Origin: Ophioderma brevispina
Taxonomy: Eukaryota > Echinodermata > Ophiuroidea > Amphilepidida > Ophiodermatidae
Assembly (NCBI GenBank): GCA_023653785.1
Contig: JAMKCH010051437.1
Span: forward strand, 124,001-188,000
Direction: 5' to 3'
DNA length: 64,000 bases
Positions within the stretch are counted from its first letter, which is position 1, and each line of letters starts with the position of its first letter. The translations under genes and the position numbers were made by a program. Below are positions 12,112 through 25,042 of this stretch, piece after piece. The notes below the pieces were generated by a model. The model saw nothing but the letters and a program-made list of their open reading frames with translations, was not told the DNA's origin and searched no databases.

Positions 12112-14910
12112 ATGGTCAATGGTCATAGAAAGTCTAGTTACTGTCATATTGGGCATAATTCTAAGCTGCTACATGGCAAGGGATATGCAGGTTTAGATCA
12201 AAGGTCAGATTTGAGGGCCATTGACTTTTATGGATTTGTTGCACACTTAAGTAAACATCTGTAACTTTTTCATCATAGTTGCACTGATCTAGTTTTAAGC
12301 AGGTGACATCCGACTCTGTTGTCCCTATTTTTTTCTTAACTGAAATACATTTCCATTTGCTGGGAAGTTTTCTTGTGCTGACTTTATGTTCTGCAAAATA
12401 AAATTTGCCTACAAAATAAAATGTCTTTTTGAAACCAGCAATTGATCGAGCTGGTTTCACATCGCAGCAATCTCTAATCACAACACATCTTGAATGAAAT
12501 CGCCAAAATACTCTCTGAGGGAATCAATTGTGTTGTTTTCATAGTAGGATAATTGATTTTTGTGATACCTGGCTTACTTTGGTGTACTTGCAATTGTGAC
12601 TATGGATACTATCTATGATTGGCAGATTGTTTTCAGTATCAACACTGTGATAAGAGGGATTTGGAACTATGAGTAGTATGGGGAAATTTATGGTATGAAT
12701 GGTAGAGGATACAGAGTGCTTAGGCTTCTTTTCATAGACTCCACCGGGGCAAATAATTGGCTTCGTTCTGTCGCTACCATGCAAGTAAGCACATCAAATC
12801 ATGTCACAGCTTGACCCAGATTTCACTATTTGGAATGGGAAATTGGAAACATTCTTATGACTTTGCATGGTAGTTAGTCTCCTGTAAAGACTCTTTGTAC
12901 AATCAATGATGTACATGATAACCATTGATGTCATGGATTTTAGATGAGGTAAGTGATGTAAGTGGCGGAAATAAAGGCAAGATTTAGAATTAATTCATAC
13001 AGAGGGTGAGAAAGATACATCCTCCTACTCCTTAGAGTTTACAAGTGTGATGCATTCAATCTTGACACCCCACCATTGGATGACTTCAATTTGATATTAC
13101 TTGCATGGAACAGTAGATCCAGAGGGAAGATAAAGGGATTGCACCACTTTTGGAAGGTTATTCTCAAATGATTACAAAATTACAATGTGTGTCAAAACAA
13201 GTATTTAAAAAAGATCTGGCAAGAATTCAAAACAATGGAACAAGTAAGGGAGAGCCTGAGAACAGAAATTGGCTTCAAGCATTTATTTGTGGTCTGTTAG
13301 GTACCAGTAGTAAAAATTGAATCAATATTTTGTTCTTGAACAAATGGTATTGCATCTAATTCTTAAAGCCTGTTTAGAGATTTTTTTCAACATTGAAATC
13401 GATGGGAAATCCGGAACTTAAGGTGAAGTATGCAGGTTTCCTTTGGAAAATCAAAACCGTGTGATAAAAGTAATTTTGAATTGAATAATGATATCCTCAT
13501 TCTATATGAACAAGTAAAGACATGATTGGGTCCAAAAATTATACCTATCATTCTTAAGCAAATCTAAAATTTCGGGTAATCTTTAACCAAGTGTCTAGTC
13601 AGCCAGTCTGTCCAAGGGGGAAATTCATCGTCAGTGCGAACAATTTCCAGATCACAGGCAAAAATATTCTGGTCGCAGGGGGAAAAAAGGGTGAAATCAG
13701 ATTTATTAATTTTTGGCAGTTATCATTTCATATCAAAGCAAGAAGACAAGCAGGCAAAGGCAGCCAGGGCACAGCAAAAGTGAACAAACGCCAAGATCTA
13801 AAAGATGAGTGAGCCCAACCCTAGCCTACCAGTCACAGAATAATGCATAAAAGATAAATATCAACTCAAGGCAAATACACTTACAAAACAGATATATTGC
13901 ACAAGCATGAATATAAAAATTTAAAATGAGTTGACTTGCTTACCAAATAAAATGTATAAAATTGCCAGCCATACAATGTGAAGTTATTGAACATACAACA
14001 ACTACAATTTGATGCTTTTGAAATGATCACATTTGACCTCACAGTTGATTTTTAAAATTGGTAAAATTATTGCTTAGGAATCAGTGAAGACATGTAACAA
14101 TTAGGACCACTTTGAGGACAAATTATGAATTGTATTAAGAAAGTCATTAGTTCCTGTTCTAAGGTGATGAAAATAAGGGTAAGGGGCATGGTGGTAAGCT
14201 TAATATACCTCAAGGCAGGAATCAAATCCTAACCTTTGGTCCGTTCCCGAAACTCAGTCGTAAATCTATGTGCATACTATGTCGTGCCTGAGTGGACCCA
14301 TTTGTCCAAAGCACTTTTGTAATGTATTATGGCCATAATAGTATGGGTATGAAGGGATTTAGGGAGACTATGCATAAAACTTGGTAATCAGTCAAAATCA
14401 TCTCAGACTGATAGTGACAAAATTAGTGTCGGCAGAGATTCATCTTGGATAATACTTTCCCAGAAAGTGAAGAAATACAGTTCACAAAATTAAAAGCATC
14501 AAAACGAAGCATTATTTGTTTGTTTCATGGTTAAGGGATGTCTTTGATCTTTATAGGTTTATGGCTTTTAAAATTGAAAGATATTATTGACTTCAATATA
14601 GTGAATATTTGTAAGTCCTAGTATTTCAGGAGGGCACTTTCTTGACCAAATATCTCTTTGGCATTTTTACAGAATTATATAACTAATGCTTTACTGTACA
14701 GGAACCTCTTCAACCTAACTAAGCAATTTAAACCAAATACAGCTCAAATTTTAAAACCAGTTAGAGAAAATGCTGTGCTATTTAGGAGAACCTTGACCAG
14801 TGATGACAATATCATGTTTTCTGTGTAATGTTACATGATTTCATAATTTTGTGTAACTTGCATACACATTGAAATTTGATCAATTTCTCCACAAGCCAAG
14901 GAACAAATGT

Positions 14911-14939
14911 GATTTTCTTGATAATTGATCAAGAAAATC
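14911..14939. repeat. Short palindrome
   Basis: gattttcttgat, loop aattg, atcaagaaaatc. The preceding 20 bp also contains a ttgatcaa core. Confidence 0.65.
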
Positions 14940-14961
14940 CTTCAAATTTCCCTGTTGCCTT

Positions 14962-14975
14962 GTTGCCGTAGCAAC
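14962..14975 (+). promoter_or_regulatory. X-box-like motif (RFX-type)
   Basis: GTTGCCGTAGCAAC fits the X-box pattern with near dyad symmetry. No gene start is seen close by. Confidence 0.3.
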
Positions 14976-16014
14976 ATTTCAACCCACGTACCTCGTCGCT
15001 GGCTTGTTGCATTAAAAAATCTCAACAAATAAGCCGCCACACAGAGATCATTTTTAGTTGCCAATGACATCAATAATTTAGGCAAGACTGTTAATGTGGC
15101 ACACGTTTCCAAGACCAATTTTGAATGTCGTGAGCTCTAAAATCAGAAGGCGTCACGCTTTGTCAGCGGGGCCATGTTTACCATTCGCAATACAAAGGTT
15201 ATACAGTGCCGAAGTCTGATGCTGGAGATTGCACAAGCCAGCTCAGTCCCTAAAGAGTGTACATTATCATAGGCACTCTAGATTTTTGGACGAGCTTTCA
15301 CAGCTTCGGGCAATATTTTCATTGGGCTCACGGTAGTTGAGTTGGTGCATGTGGGCCCACATCAACGAAATCCCCCTAATGTCACCGGGAAATCTCTCTA
15401 TCAGATGCTCTATGCACTTTGCAAGCTGTACTAGTGATGGGCAAAAATAGGCCTTAATTTCTAGGCCAGAGGAAAACATGGAATTGAAGGAGATTTACGG
15501 AGCGTAATAGACAGGGCAAATTTGCGAGTGTGCGTCTGGGTTACTAATGATGGCATGCATATGCCTCTGGTTGTGAATCTTCCAGTAGCATTTCACCTGT
15601 GTCAACTGAAGAGTCATCATCAATAAGATGTGTGTTTCACCATCTTGCAATTCTAGTTCCCTTGTTGTGTGTTTTAGACTTCTGAAACCCTTGTAATATT
15701 GGAGTGTGATTGTTTACATATGCGTTGATGGGGAAAGTAAATAAACATGGATGTCTCTCAGGTTGTCTTATGTTTTGACATGGAATTTTTAACTCCAACC
15801 TTGCAGCAGGTCCTTCAGATCTTAATAAATTTATTACACAGTAAAGGCCAATTTATACTCCCATGTTTCAAATATTTCATTACGTCAAAAAGTATTTGAC
15901 AGTGCCTTAAAATCAGTCTCACACAGAGTTTGAAAAAGATGTGTAGTTCACTTTAATTTTTTTATTTGATGTCATAAAAAGTATTCCACATCAAATGTGG
16001 AGTGTAAATCAGTC

Positions 16015-16293
16015 TTAAAGGTGCTTTTTGTGATCCCAACATCTTCATTTTGTTTGTGATTCACTAGATATCTTTTAAAAAAAAGGCTTTCAAAATTTTC
16101 AGTTTTTGAGGTTATGAGCGAATGTGAGTAATTACAATGCCTCATAGGTTACTGTGTCATAATGTCCGTTTATGGACAGAAAATACAAAGTTGCGATTTT
16201 CTCCTTGAGTAGGTCAAATATGCACATAGCATTTGGCACACATACTATACTAAGTTGGGGGACGAGGCTGTGGATCACGAAATGCCCCTTTAA
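16015..16293. mobile_element. TTAA-flanked MITE, family B
   Basis: TTAA occurs at both edges (16015-16018 and 16290-16293). The left end TTAAAGGTGCTTTTTGTGAT is matched in inverse by ggatcacgaaatgcccctttaa at the right end. The interior does not match family A, although the first bases of the TIR (AAAGG) do, so the two may have used the same transposase. Confidence 0.8.
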
Positions 16294-17340
16294 TTCTTTT
16301 TTCTCCAAAGTTTCAAAATTTAAATTGTCCAGATATCTTTAAAAAATCTTTTGCCCTACCTATTAAGATATTCAGGTATACTTCACCATTTTTATTTGCT
16401 TCTGAGTGTGGAAGTATCAATTGTTTAATGTCATGTTTCATAAACGATTTACAAGGGGCATTATCATGTGAAATGCATACAGGTGTTCACTGCCAACATT
16501 TCAACCACAAATCATTCTCAGTACAGTCTACTTGAAAAATGGGGACCCTGAATAGAGAGAGTACTTTCAGAAATGTTGACTGAATAAGTGTTACATTTTG
16601 TTACTTGGGTGTAGTCTTGGTCATCCCAATATTGAACAGTTAACTACAAGCAACAATAAGTGTGGTGTGGTTGTGTATATGCCTTCATCTTCAGCGATTG
16701 CATTTTGATGACTGGAGTTATTTAGCTTTTTTCTCAGTTTTAGAAAACATACACACACATATTGTACACACAAAAATGCACACACACTCATCACCACCTA
16801 TAGGACACCTAACTTGAAACGGCTTCAAAAAGGAAACATGTTGTCAAATATGTTTGTAAATGACTGTGCTTTCAACACAGTCCTTGGAAAAATAGGATAA
16901 CAAGGGTGTGAATATATGATACAAGTCCACATAGACATGATAATAACTATGTTTCACTATAGGGTATATCCGTGGACCAGGGCAAGGTCCTCAGACAGCA
17001 GTTAGACTAACGTCCTGGAAAATTGGTGTGCTAGGATATATATAGGTATACCAACGTGCATGCATACATACACACACACACACACACACACACGCACACC
17101 ACCCCTTGTGTATCAACCAGGGACATTCAGTAAAAACGTGTCATCTGCATGCACATCGGCATGTGTGTGTATTTGTGTGTGTGGTTAGGTGTAAGGTGTA
17201 ACAATTCACAATCGGAGGTCATCTAGTTGTCATTTGATGTTGTTGAAAATTAAAATTCTGCTTATGCCAGAATGAATGGTTGTTAATAAAAGTTCAACCT
17301 GTTCTCATCTATTCACTGTAGAAGTATACTGTATCCACGT
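16294..17340. other. No gene seen; contains simple repeats
   Basis: Non-coding sequence with CA-rich tracts near 16750-16790 and a (CA)n microsatellite at 17068-17099. Confidence 0.6.
17068..17099. repeat. (CA)n microsatellite
   Basis: Uninterrupted CA dinucleotides flanked by cgcacacc. A TG-rich stretch near 17160-17185 could pair with it. Confidence 0.9.
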
Positions 17341-17530
17341 TTATTTTCTCTCAATTGCGCGTCTAAGTCACACCCGTACGCAAGCCAATTCGTGCCTGAG
17401 GATTGCAACAAGTTGAACAACAGCTAATTTTAAATCAACCAATCACGGATGCGTGTAACGATCCAAACAGGCGCGTATGTGAGTGCGTACACTGTAGCAC
17501 ACGCGTTAGCAACGGCAAAACCCCGCGAAA
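17340..17530. other. CpG-rich patch
   Basis: CpG dinucleotides are far denser here than in the surrounding DNA (gcgcgt, cccgtacg, gcgcgtatg, acgcgtt, ccccgcg). A CCAAT motif lies near 17439. It could be an unmethylated regulatory element or a young repeat. No exon with a recognisable product follows. Confidence 0.4.
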
Positions 17531-17566
17531 AGGAGAAAATAAACTCCTGGACAGATTATACCAAGT

Positions 17567-17709
17567 ATTCCCCAGCAATTCGTCAAAATAAATCACATGG
17601 CACAGGGGGTATGTTATACAATGAAAGGTTTGAATTCGCCTTGTGATTTGTTTGGACCAATTGCTTGGGCAACAAATGCTACAATTATGTGGTGCTTCTT
17701 CAGCAAATT
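17567..17709. mobile_element. Truncated hairpin MITE, family D
   Basis: Inner left arm cccagcaattcgtc and right arm gatttgtttggaccaattgc to cagcaaattt match the complete member at 34613-34796, including the centre (tatacaatgaaa, ggtttgaattc). The outer part of the left arm is missing. Confidence 0.75.
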
Positions 17710-20214
17710 TTTATTGGATAAGTCAGCTAAATCGGGTAATTAGTAGGATATCTAATGAATAGTACTTGAGATGGGTCTGGTTGATAAACTTCATAATTAA
17801 AGTCACTATTAAGTGAAATATGGTACAAATGTCTTGAATGAGCCAGATATCTGCTTAGATTTTATAGTGTCAATATTTTGGATTTTGCTAATTAAACTAA
17901 ATAAACTAGCATAAGGCAAGGATATGTGGCTTCTTCTAAAAGTTGTTCTGCTGCAGTGAAAGCCATGAATGGTCTTGGTCTTGAATGGTCATTGGTCAAA
18001 TGCAGTGTTGAATAGGGCATTATTGTTCCCTCAACAACAGGAGTAATAATAATGGTGAGCTTTCTTAATGCAAAGGAACTGTTTTCATTTGAATGCACTC
18101 TATACTACATCACCCAGACCAATTGTAAATCCATCTCTAATGCAGTGAAAGGATTGATATCCTTTCATTTTTCTTAGTGTCAATGTAGTTTGCTCCATAT
18201 TTATTGTGTTCATCTCAAATTACATAAATTCATGCTTTTGGTTGGAGTAGCTCGGATTCAAATCATTTTATCAAGTACACATGCAGATCCATGAGAAAAT
18301 GTACCCACCTAGATCTACTTCATAAAAAGTGGACACGTACAAAATGAGGCTAATTTTAAGTTTTCATTTTACCAGAATGCATACTAATAAGCCAATATGG
18401 GTTTCCTTGTTAACATTTTGTAATGGTTTCTTTGTCCCTTACACTCCCCTATTTGATAAAGGCAATCTGCCTGAAAGTATGTTAAAACCCAGCCACCATT
18501 CTCATGTGACTCCTAAGATGAGATCTATCTTAAAAGGCATAACATGCATTGTGAATTAACCTAGAGGTATTTCACCACTCTTGGAAGAATTGGATAGAAA
18601 GGCTCACCACAAATCAAGGTAAAGATCTCTTACCACCGGTGATGAAATCACGCTTATATGGTACACTGATATTTAATGTAGATGGCTGTAGGCTCTTTTG
18701 AATATTGCAGAGTTTAGAGGCAAGATAGTTTCAGCAGTCGAAGTATGTGCCTGTCTTGTTGTGCCTCTGGCATCAATGATACTTACCAAATCAAGCCAAC
18801 ATATCTACACAAACATCAGAATTTGTGCTCAAAAAATTTGCCTTGCTCTCTGCTAAATGTCGTAATCTATCCAACCTAGAAATATTGCAAACACTTGCAC
18901 AGCTGAATCTGTAGTTGAATGGATCTATCTCATGACTCGCTACCAGAAGGCTAAACACTGCCTTATGTGGTCTTAGAATGGATACAATCTCGGCAATCGC
19001 CTTTTTTGCGACACTAATCCGACTGCACTGTGTAGTTAATTCTGCCTCCTGGTGCAAATGGTTAAAGAATGTGGTGTGTTTTCTAGGAGGGTCTGTCTAA
19101 AATGGCGAGATGTTTCTCAGAGCAAGCGTAACTTAAGTGCTCCTTGCAGCACTTGGCAAAGTGCTGCTCAAAGCAAATACAAATACTGTACTTGAGAGCC
19201 AGTGGTGTGTAAAACAAATTACAAATGAAAGAATTACATTGTATCTCTGATTGTATTGCAACTCACCTAGGGATATCTACCCCTTTGCATTTACTCCTCT
19301 GGGCATCCATGATGACTGTGGCTTCCGTATTTGTCACTCGGCACACTATTGGAATATTTTTATTGTGTCCTACCAGATCTGCATATTGATAATTTTTTGG
19401 AGCATAGATTGCATCATAGGCCTAAAGGAATGAGAAATTACCAATTACTTTCATGCATAATTGCTTGGAAATATGCACAGATTTTTAAATTGTACTCGTA
19501 TGTAATGGAGCTAGTTTGCATACATTGTCATTATATAATGAGAAATTAGTTTTAGAAAAACTTGCCAAATAAAGTTTTGTCAAATTGAAGTTGAAAATTT
19601 CAGATCTGATTTTTATGTTAGTTTGTATAATTGTTCATTGTTAGATGCAATGGTTTGTGCTTTGCTTATTGGATCTCTCTCTCTCTCTCTTCAACTAGTT
19701 CAAATGAACTCCAACTAAATGATGCGCTCGGCAAAAGTCCCGCATTTGCATTGCCTTGGGGGTTACACGTTTCCTGTATCTACATGCTCATAAGAGTAAC
19801 CTGAAGGAAATTCAAATAATATCACTTGGGAAAGGAGTGTCCTTCTCAAAGCTGAAATTTCATCATGGTGACTTGTACTGGTGAATGTCCTGTCCAGTGG
19901 AGGCCTGTCTCATGAGGGTCATTCATAAGGCCAAGTTTTAGGACTGATTGACTACTACTGTATATTGGTGGGAGACCAGTCTTTTATTATGCAAAGCAAG
20001 CTTGGTTTGAATATTCATCATAAAGGCTTACATCATTGTATTCCCTTCTTCCATTCCATTTAATTTGGTCTGTGGATGCTCAAACTATAAATGTCTTTTA
20101 GCATTATCCTACCTATAAAATCAATTCCATTCCAAAAAAATCACAAATACCATTCCTGTTTTCTTTGCTGCACTAAAATGTGATATTTTCAAATATCTAG
20201 AGGAGCTTTTACAT
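17710..20214. other. No gene seen
   Basis: Short frames only. A (CT)n microsatellite lies at 19674-19691. Confidence 0.55.
19674..19691. repeat. (CT)n microsatellite
   Basis: An uninterrupted CT run of nine units. Confidence 0.85.
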
Positions 20215-20553
20215 TTAAAGGTGGTTGTTCCGATTTATGTGTATTGTGTTCTCTACTTGATATGAGAGCCTGGCACTTGCACATACACCCCATCAAGTAC
20301 CGTGGGAAACAAACTTGCAGTTTTGATGGTAGATGCAATAATGCATGTTGCAAAGCCCTATTCAATACTGTGCTAATAAAGTGGTTAACCAATAAACGGC
20401 ATTTTTTTGTTTATATCTTGGGAATGAAATGGATTCGAGGGCTCAAATTTCAGGACGACAATGAGAAAAATACGGCCTTTCATCTGATCAAAATCGATAC
20501 TACTTCCGGGTAAATCGGGGGGTCCCAAAGACGATCGGAACACGCCCCTTTAA
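20215..20553. mobile_element. TTAA-flanked MITE, family A, complete inverted copy
   Basis: TTAA occurs at 20215-20218 and 20550-20553. The ends AAAGGTGGTTGTTCCGAT and gatcggaacacgcccctt are inverted repeats. The body is the reverse complement of the 7764 and 48735 copies, and at about 339 bp it is close in length to the 48735 copy, so the 295 bp 7764 copy carries an internal deletion around its heading 'gtctaccaagtgcc'. Confidence 0.85.
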
Positions 20554-23500
20554 TTGTTGACAATGCGAACTGAAATATATTCTAGAGGTCGCTGCATTTC
20601 AGGAAAGTGTAACTTTTAATCAGTTGTCAGGAATAATAAGAAACCTTTAAAAAGCAATGAAAATTATTAAAAACACTAAAATGAGCAAAACAAGAACAAT
20701 AAAAGGTCATAATTGAAGTACAGGCTGATTTTACACAACCATATGATTTGCCACACATATTCTGTATCTTTCTTTCCATATGCTACATAAACGATGTGCC
20801 CTTTGATCACATGCATGCTATATTGATATTGTGAGCATACCAATCCTTTGCCCTCCAAAACAACCTTAGCGGAGATCATTCTGGTTTCAAGTACCAGATA
20901 TAGTTTTCCCACCATGCTGCAGGATATAATAGCCAATACCAATTAAAAGTCAAGCCCAGATAATTTGACTGTAAATTAACACCTATTTCGTTGGGCCTGT
21001 GGGGCTGCCGACAAGTTGTTGTCCAGCCGTTATCCAGTGATGCTTGATGCGAGCGAAAGATAAGTGTGCATTCTGTGTAATTCTATGTAGCAGTTGAGAT
21101 GACCAGGCCTACTTGGAGGGATATGTAATGTTAGGAGACATCCTTTTTACTGACAGTAAGGTTAAATGTCCCAGGTTTAGCCATAGCTGAAGTGACAGTG
21201 TAACAACATTTGCAATGTTCCAATATACTCAGTGCGCTATTACTTTTAGGGGAAATATTGCAAGTTCAGGAAGTGCACTGTTGTTATGTCTGCATAATGT
21301 AGGAAAGCAACATGCATTGAAATTGAAAATAAAAATTAAATCTAATAGTTACTATGTACTGCCAAGAAATCGAAATCAGATGTAGATCAAAATTATTTTT
21401 GTGTAAAATTGAGGAGGACATATTCTTCTTCAAGGAAGCTTAGATTAGAAAAAAATGCAGTTGAGAAATATGTTAAAGGCTCACATGAGCCAAATATGGT
21501 ATGGACTGTTGCATTGCAGTAACCTTACTGATGGTAACTTTATTAAATAATCGTCAAGCATATTTTTCACATTGGAGTGAATTAAGATTTATTATGATGT
21601 CTTGATAGCTTAAGAATTTTTCTAGTGGATGACTCCAGTGTTTAATTGGGTCCTGAAGGTATGTGTAAATAATACAGTCATCGCTGGAAATTTAGGCTTG
21701 GAAAAGGCATGTGCATCTGATTTTGCTTTCAAAATTAATAGGCTTGGATAGGCTGCATGCAAAATAAGTCTGTTCTCTGTTTGCAGAAATTCAATGTTGA
21801 CAATTTCTTAAGTACTTAAAAATCAAAAGGCTGATAGAGTAATGTTTAAGTCACAAGGTAAATAGTAGCGTCATCTTAATTAGCCAAAGTGTCAAGACGT
21901 GCCCCACTCGTGTTTGTATCGATTTGAAGTCGTTCTAGCCAGTTTTGTCCACAAGACATGATATTCATGTGTTTGCCCTCATGCAAATTGTGTTTGCTTT
22001 AGCTTGCACCGACTATTACCACTGCAAAGCACGCTCTGTATAGACAAATTAATCACATCCCAGCAAAATCAATGCGTTTAAACACTAGGTAATGGCCTGG
22101 CAAATTACCAAGTAAATAAAAAAAAGCATTTGGGCACAAACGTCAAAAGCGGAAATGGAGTGAATTATCGCTGGCATCTTGGCTCGGCTAATTTTAATTA
22201 GAGGTCACAAAGAATGTAATGAGATGAGGGATTATGAAGCATAAGCTTGGGACACCATTGCTAATAACATTGTAATGATATCATCATACCTGAATATCAA
22301 CACATCGTTTGTCACAGACGTATTGATGTTAAATGTAATGTTTGACGAATCTTTAATGTGGTGCAGGATTTTATATCACATTAGCAATACATCTACTGAT
22401 AATAATTAAACAAATACTCTTTCGTCAATCACCGGCAGTTAATTGACAATTGTTTGCAATTGTGGGCCCAACTAAGAAATTCTGTTCTTGTATTCAACTG
22501 ATCTGGAAATTTGCGGAAAATTTGCTGCCGCGTATTGGCAATATATCTGCAGAGAATTGATCATTAGTTGATGTGTGCATGGTTTGTGACAATTTGTTGC
22601 TAAACATTGAACAGGTTTTAATAGTGGTATAGTTTGATAATGTTTGATTTATACAAATTGATAAATAAAGCTGCTAGAAAAGTTAGACTGGATGTGTTAT
22701 TAAAGTCATATCTTTACCATTTATTTCTCTTTGAGAGTCGGTAATTTTAATCCCATTATTTTTGCAGTATGAGCAAGATTTCCATCATTAATGGTGTTAT
22801 TCCTGTGTTTGATAGTATTATCGTGTATGATTCATCCAAAATGTTGATTTGCCTATGGTTGATCGATGTGCGGAAGTTGTTTTCCCGTGTTAAAACGAAA
22901 ACATGATTGATGTTTAATTTCCATAAAAGCGTGTGAAACAGTTGTGTCGGCTAGTTTGAATGCATTGTTGAGTTGAACCGGCTGAGGAAGCTATGACAAG
23001 ATAGAGGAAATTCATGCCAAGGATCCAATAAAGGTTAAAGGTTGCATGGGAAATGGCAGCAGGTGTGAACACCTACCTGTTACTCTTAAACCATTGTCAA
23101 TTTGGGAGAAAGAAAAAATAGTTGGATACAGATACTGTTTTATTCATAAATCTTGGTCTAAGGATATGGTAAACAACTGAAAGGGCAAATCTTGCATGTG
23201 ATGCATGGTTTTTAACCCCAACCCACCGCGACTCGGTTTTTGGCTACGGTTTTGTGTCCAATGTTATTAACTAGATTGCCATGCTGGTTGAAATAGCAGG
23301 CGCAGATTGGTTACCTGTCATCAGCAGATGTATAAATGTGTCACAATGTGAGCCTTATGTTTCCTCCTTAACGATATTTTGATTTAAGGTACAGAGAATG
23401 AGGGGTAGAAGTGCAACGTTTATTCTCCATGTGCATTTATGCAGCGTGATTGATGCAACTCTTCTTAGTAAAAGATGTACTAAAAGCTTATTGATGGATA

Positions 23501-24220
23501 GAGTGGGAGGTAGGTTTCAAGGTGGATGTCCATTACAGATTCAATCCCTTTCAATGACCCTCAACCTAAGTCAGCAACCATATTGCCTGTAATCCTTGCC
23601 AATGGCTTTGCCAGGGACAAATGTATTTGGATCAGACTGTCAGCGACACCAGCAAGTGTGAAAATTAAATTGGTAATACCATCGTGTTAGGCAAGGCTTT
23701 GAATATTGGAGGAATTGCCACATGCTCGTCTGATTAGTTTGAATAGGTAATGTGTGCTTCTGATTGTTACTGTCTTTTGTATTTTACTGTTTAATCGAAC
23801 TTGGAATCAAATTATATTGGTTGGTAGGTTCCACGGAATATGAGAGCATCTTCCCTTTGCATTGCTCCAATTTCTCAAAATGTACTTTTTTAAAAGAAGT
23901 CTGTGGGGCTTGCTACAAAAAGGAATTGGCTTTTGTATTGGTTGTCATCACTGTAATATTAATTTGAGTTGTACAAAACACCAAATCTAAATCTAGTGGT
24001 ACTTCTTGACAATTGTTTGTATTGATCCATACCCATCTTTAGAAACTCTCAGGACACACAATTCCTTGTCGATAGGTGCTTACCTATAATACTATACCAA
24101 CTTTTAAGCTATTTCGATATATTTTGTTACATCACTCAAAATTTTATTCAGAGGTTGTAACAACCAAGAGTTCAGCAGAAATAAGTTTTTGCTTACATGT
24201 TTCAGTAAATAACACTCAAA
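20554..24220. other. No gene seen
   Basis: Non-coding. No open frame with recognisable domain, no clear repeat ends and no strong splice-bounded exon was found. Confidence 0.5.
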
Positions 24221-24540
24221 CTAAATGGGTTTAATAATGTGGGCACTTTGGTCTAAATTTCATATGGGTGGGCACTTACTGGAGCATGGTTTATGCCCGG
24301 GTTCAATTTGCAACTTAGACCAGGTATCACGCACTGCATATTGGCTTTATTTGGAGGTTGATGCGCTCGCGTTTTGCTACATGTACGCTCCTCTGCCAAT
24401 GTTGCGTCTCGTTGCGTATGTTCTTTGCATCTGTCGGGTTTGAGTTTTCTCACCGAGTAGTAGCAGTCCTTAGTTAAACCATAAGGATTGCAAAATGAGG
24501 TTAAAGATAACCTTAAATTATAAATCTCTTTAAGAATTAG

Positions 24541-24680
24541 AATAAGATTTTTGGAACCGGTTCTCTCTTTACACGATGTCATTTTTAAGTAGAAATACAT
24601 GGCCGGAGGCCGTGTTCTCCCACACAAAAATGATGGCATCGCCAGTTTCAGTTTGTCATAAAGAGAGTACCGGTTGCCCA
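24541..24680 (-). pseudogene. Possible LINE C-terminal fragment or hairpin repeat
   Basis: On the minus strand the sequence reads NRYSLYDKLKLAMPSFLCGR followed by TRPPAMYFYL. The 'Y-S-L-x-D-K-L-K-L-x-x-P-S-F' pattern resembles the C-terminal region of some non-LTR retrotransposon proteins. The ends also form an imperfect inverted repeat (ggaaccggttctctcttta with taaagagagtaccggttgcc). A diverged relative lies at 48470-48520 (ggcatcaccgtaaagagag, taccggttt). Either reading fits a repeat; the LINE reading is weak. Confidence 0.35.
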
Positions 24681-24879
24681 AATCATACTTTTACTCGCTA
24701 AATACAATGCTAGCATTCCATCTGATATGTGGCCTTAACCCCCAGCACTAACGGCTGATTTGATTGGTTTTCGTAGAGTGAAAATAAGGTAATTGGCCAA
24801 TCAGACATGGTAAGAAAAGCTTAATGGTGCATACAGACATGTAAGTGTATTTTGATTGGTTACAAGAGGTTATATTATA

Positions 24880-25042
24880 CAAATATTGACTGCTATGAGG
24901 GGCATGGTTGAAACTATAGGCCCAAGGTGATCTCGAAACCATACTATGCCCCGAGGCGTAAGCCGAGGGGCATAGTATGGTTTCGAGATCACCGAGGGCC
25001 TATAGTTTCAACCATGCTCCGAATAAAAAGCAGTCAATATTT
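24880..25042 (-). mobile_element. Crypton-like element, copy 2, terminal palindrome
   Basis: This is the inverted counterpart of 1635-1798. The outer arms caaatattgactgct and agcagtcaatatttg are the same, and the spacers are swapped (atgaggg on the left, tccgaataaaa on the right), proving inverse orientation. Inner arms match over about 50 bp and the centre is ccccgaggcgtaagccgagg. Confidence 0.8.

Larger units (their letters stand above)
8223..16014. other. No gene seen; long non-coding stretch
   Basis: Open frames are short and show no recognisable domain, and none is bounded by a convincing acceptor/donor pair. Sites of note are a hairpin at 11166-11213, a DR1-like motif at 12099-12111, a small palindrome at 14911-14939 and an X-box-like motif at 14962-14975. 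Confidence 0.55.

Noticed and set aside
12161..12481. 106-residue minus-strand frame as a gene
   Set aside because: No domain, no splice-bounded exon and it partly overlaps GGTCA repeat sequence.
24253..24681. 142-residue minus-strand open frame as a gene
   Set aside because: It overlaps repeat sequence shared with 48470-48525, has inverted-repeat ends and no complete domain.
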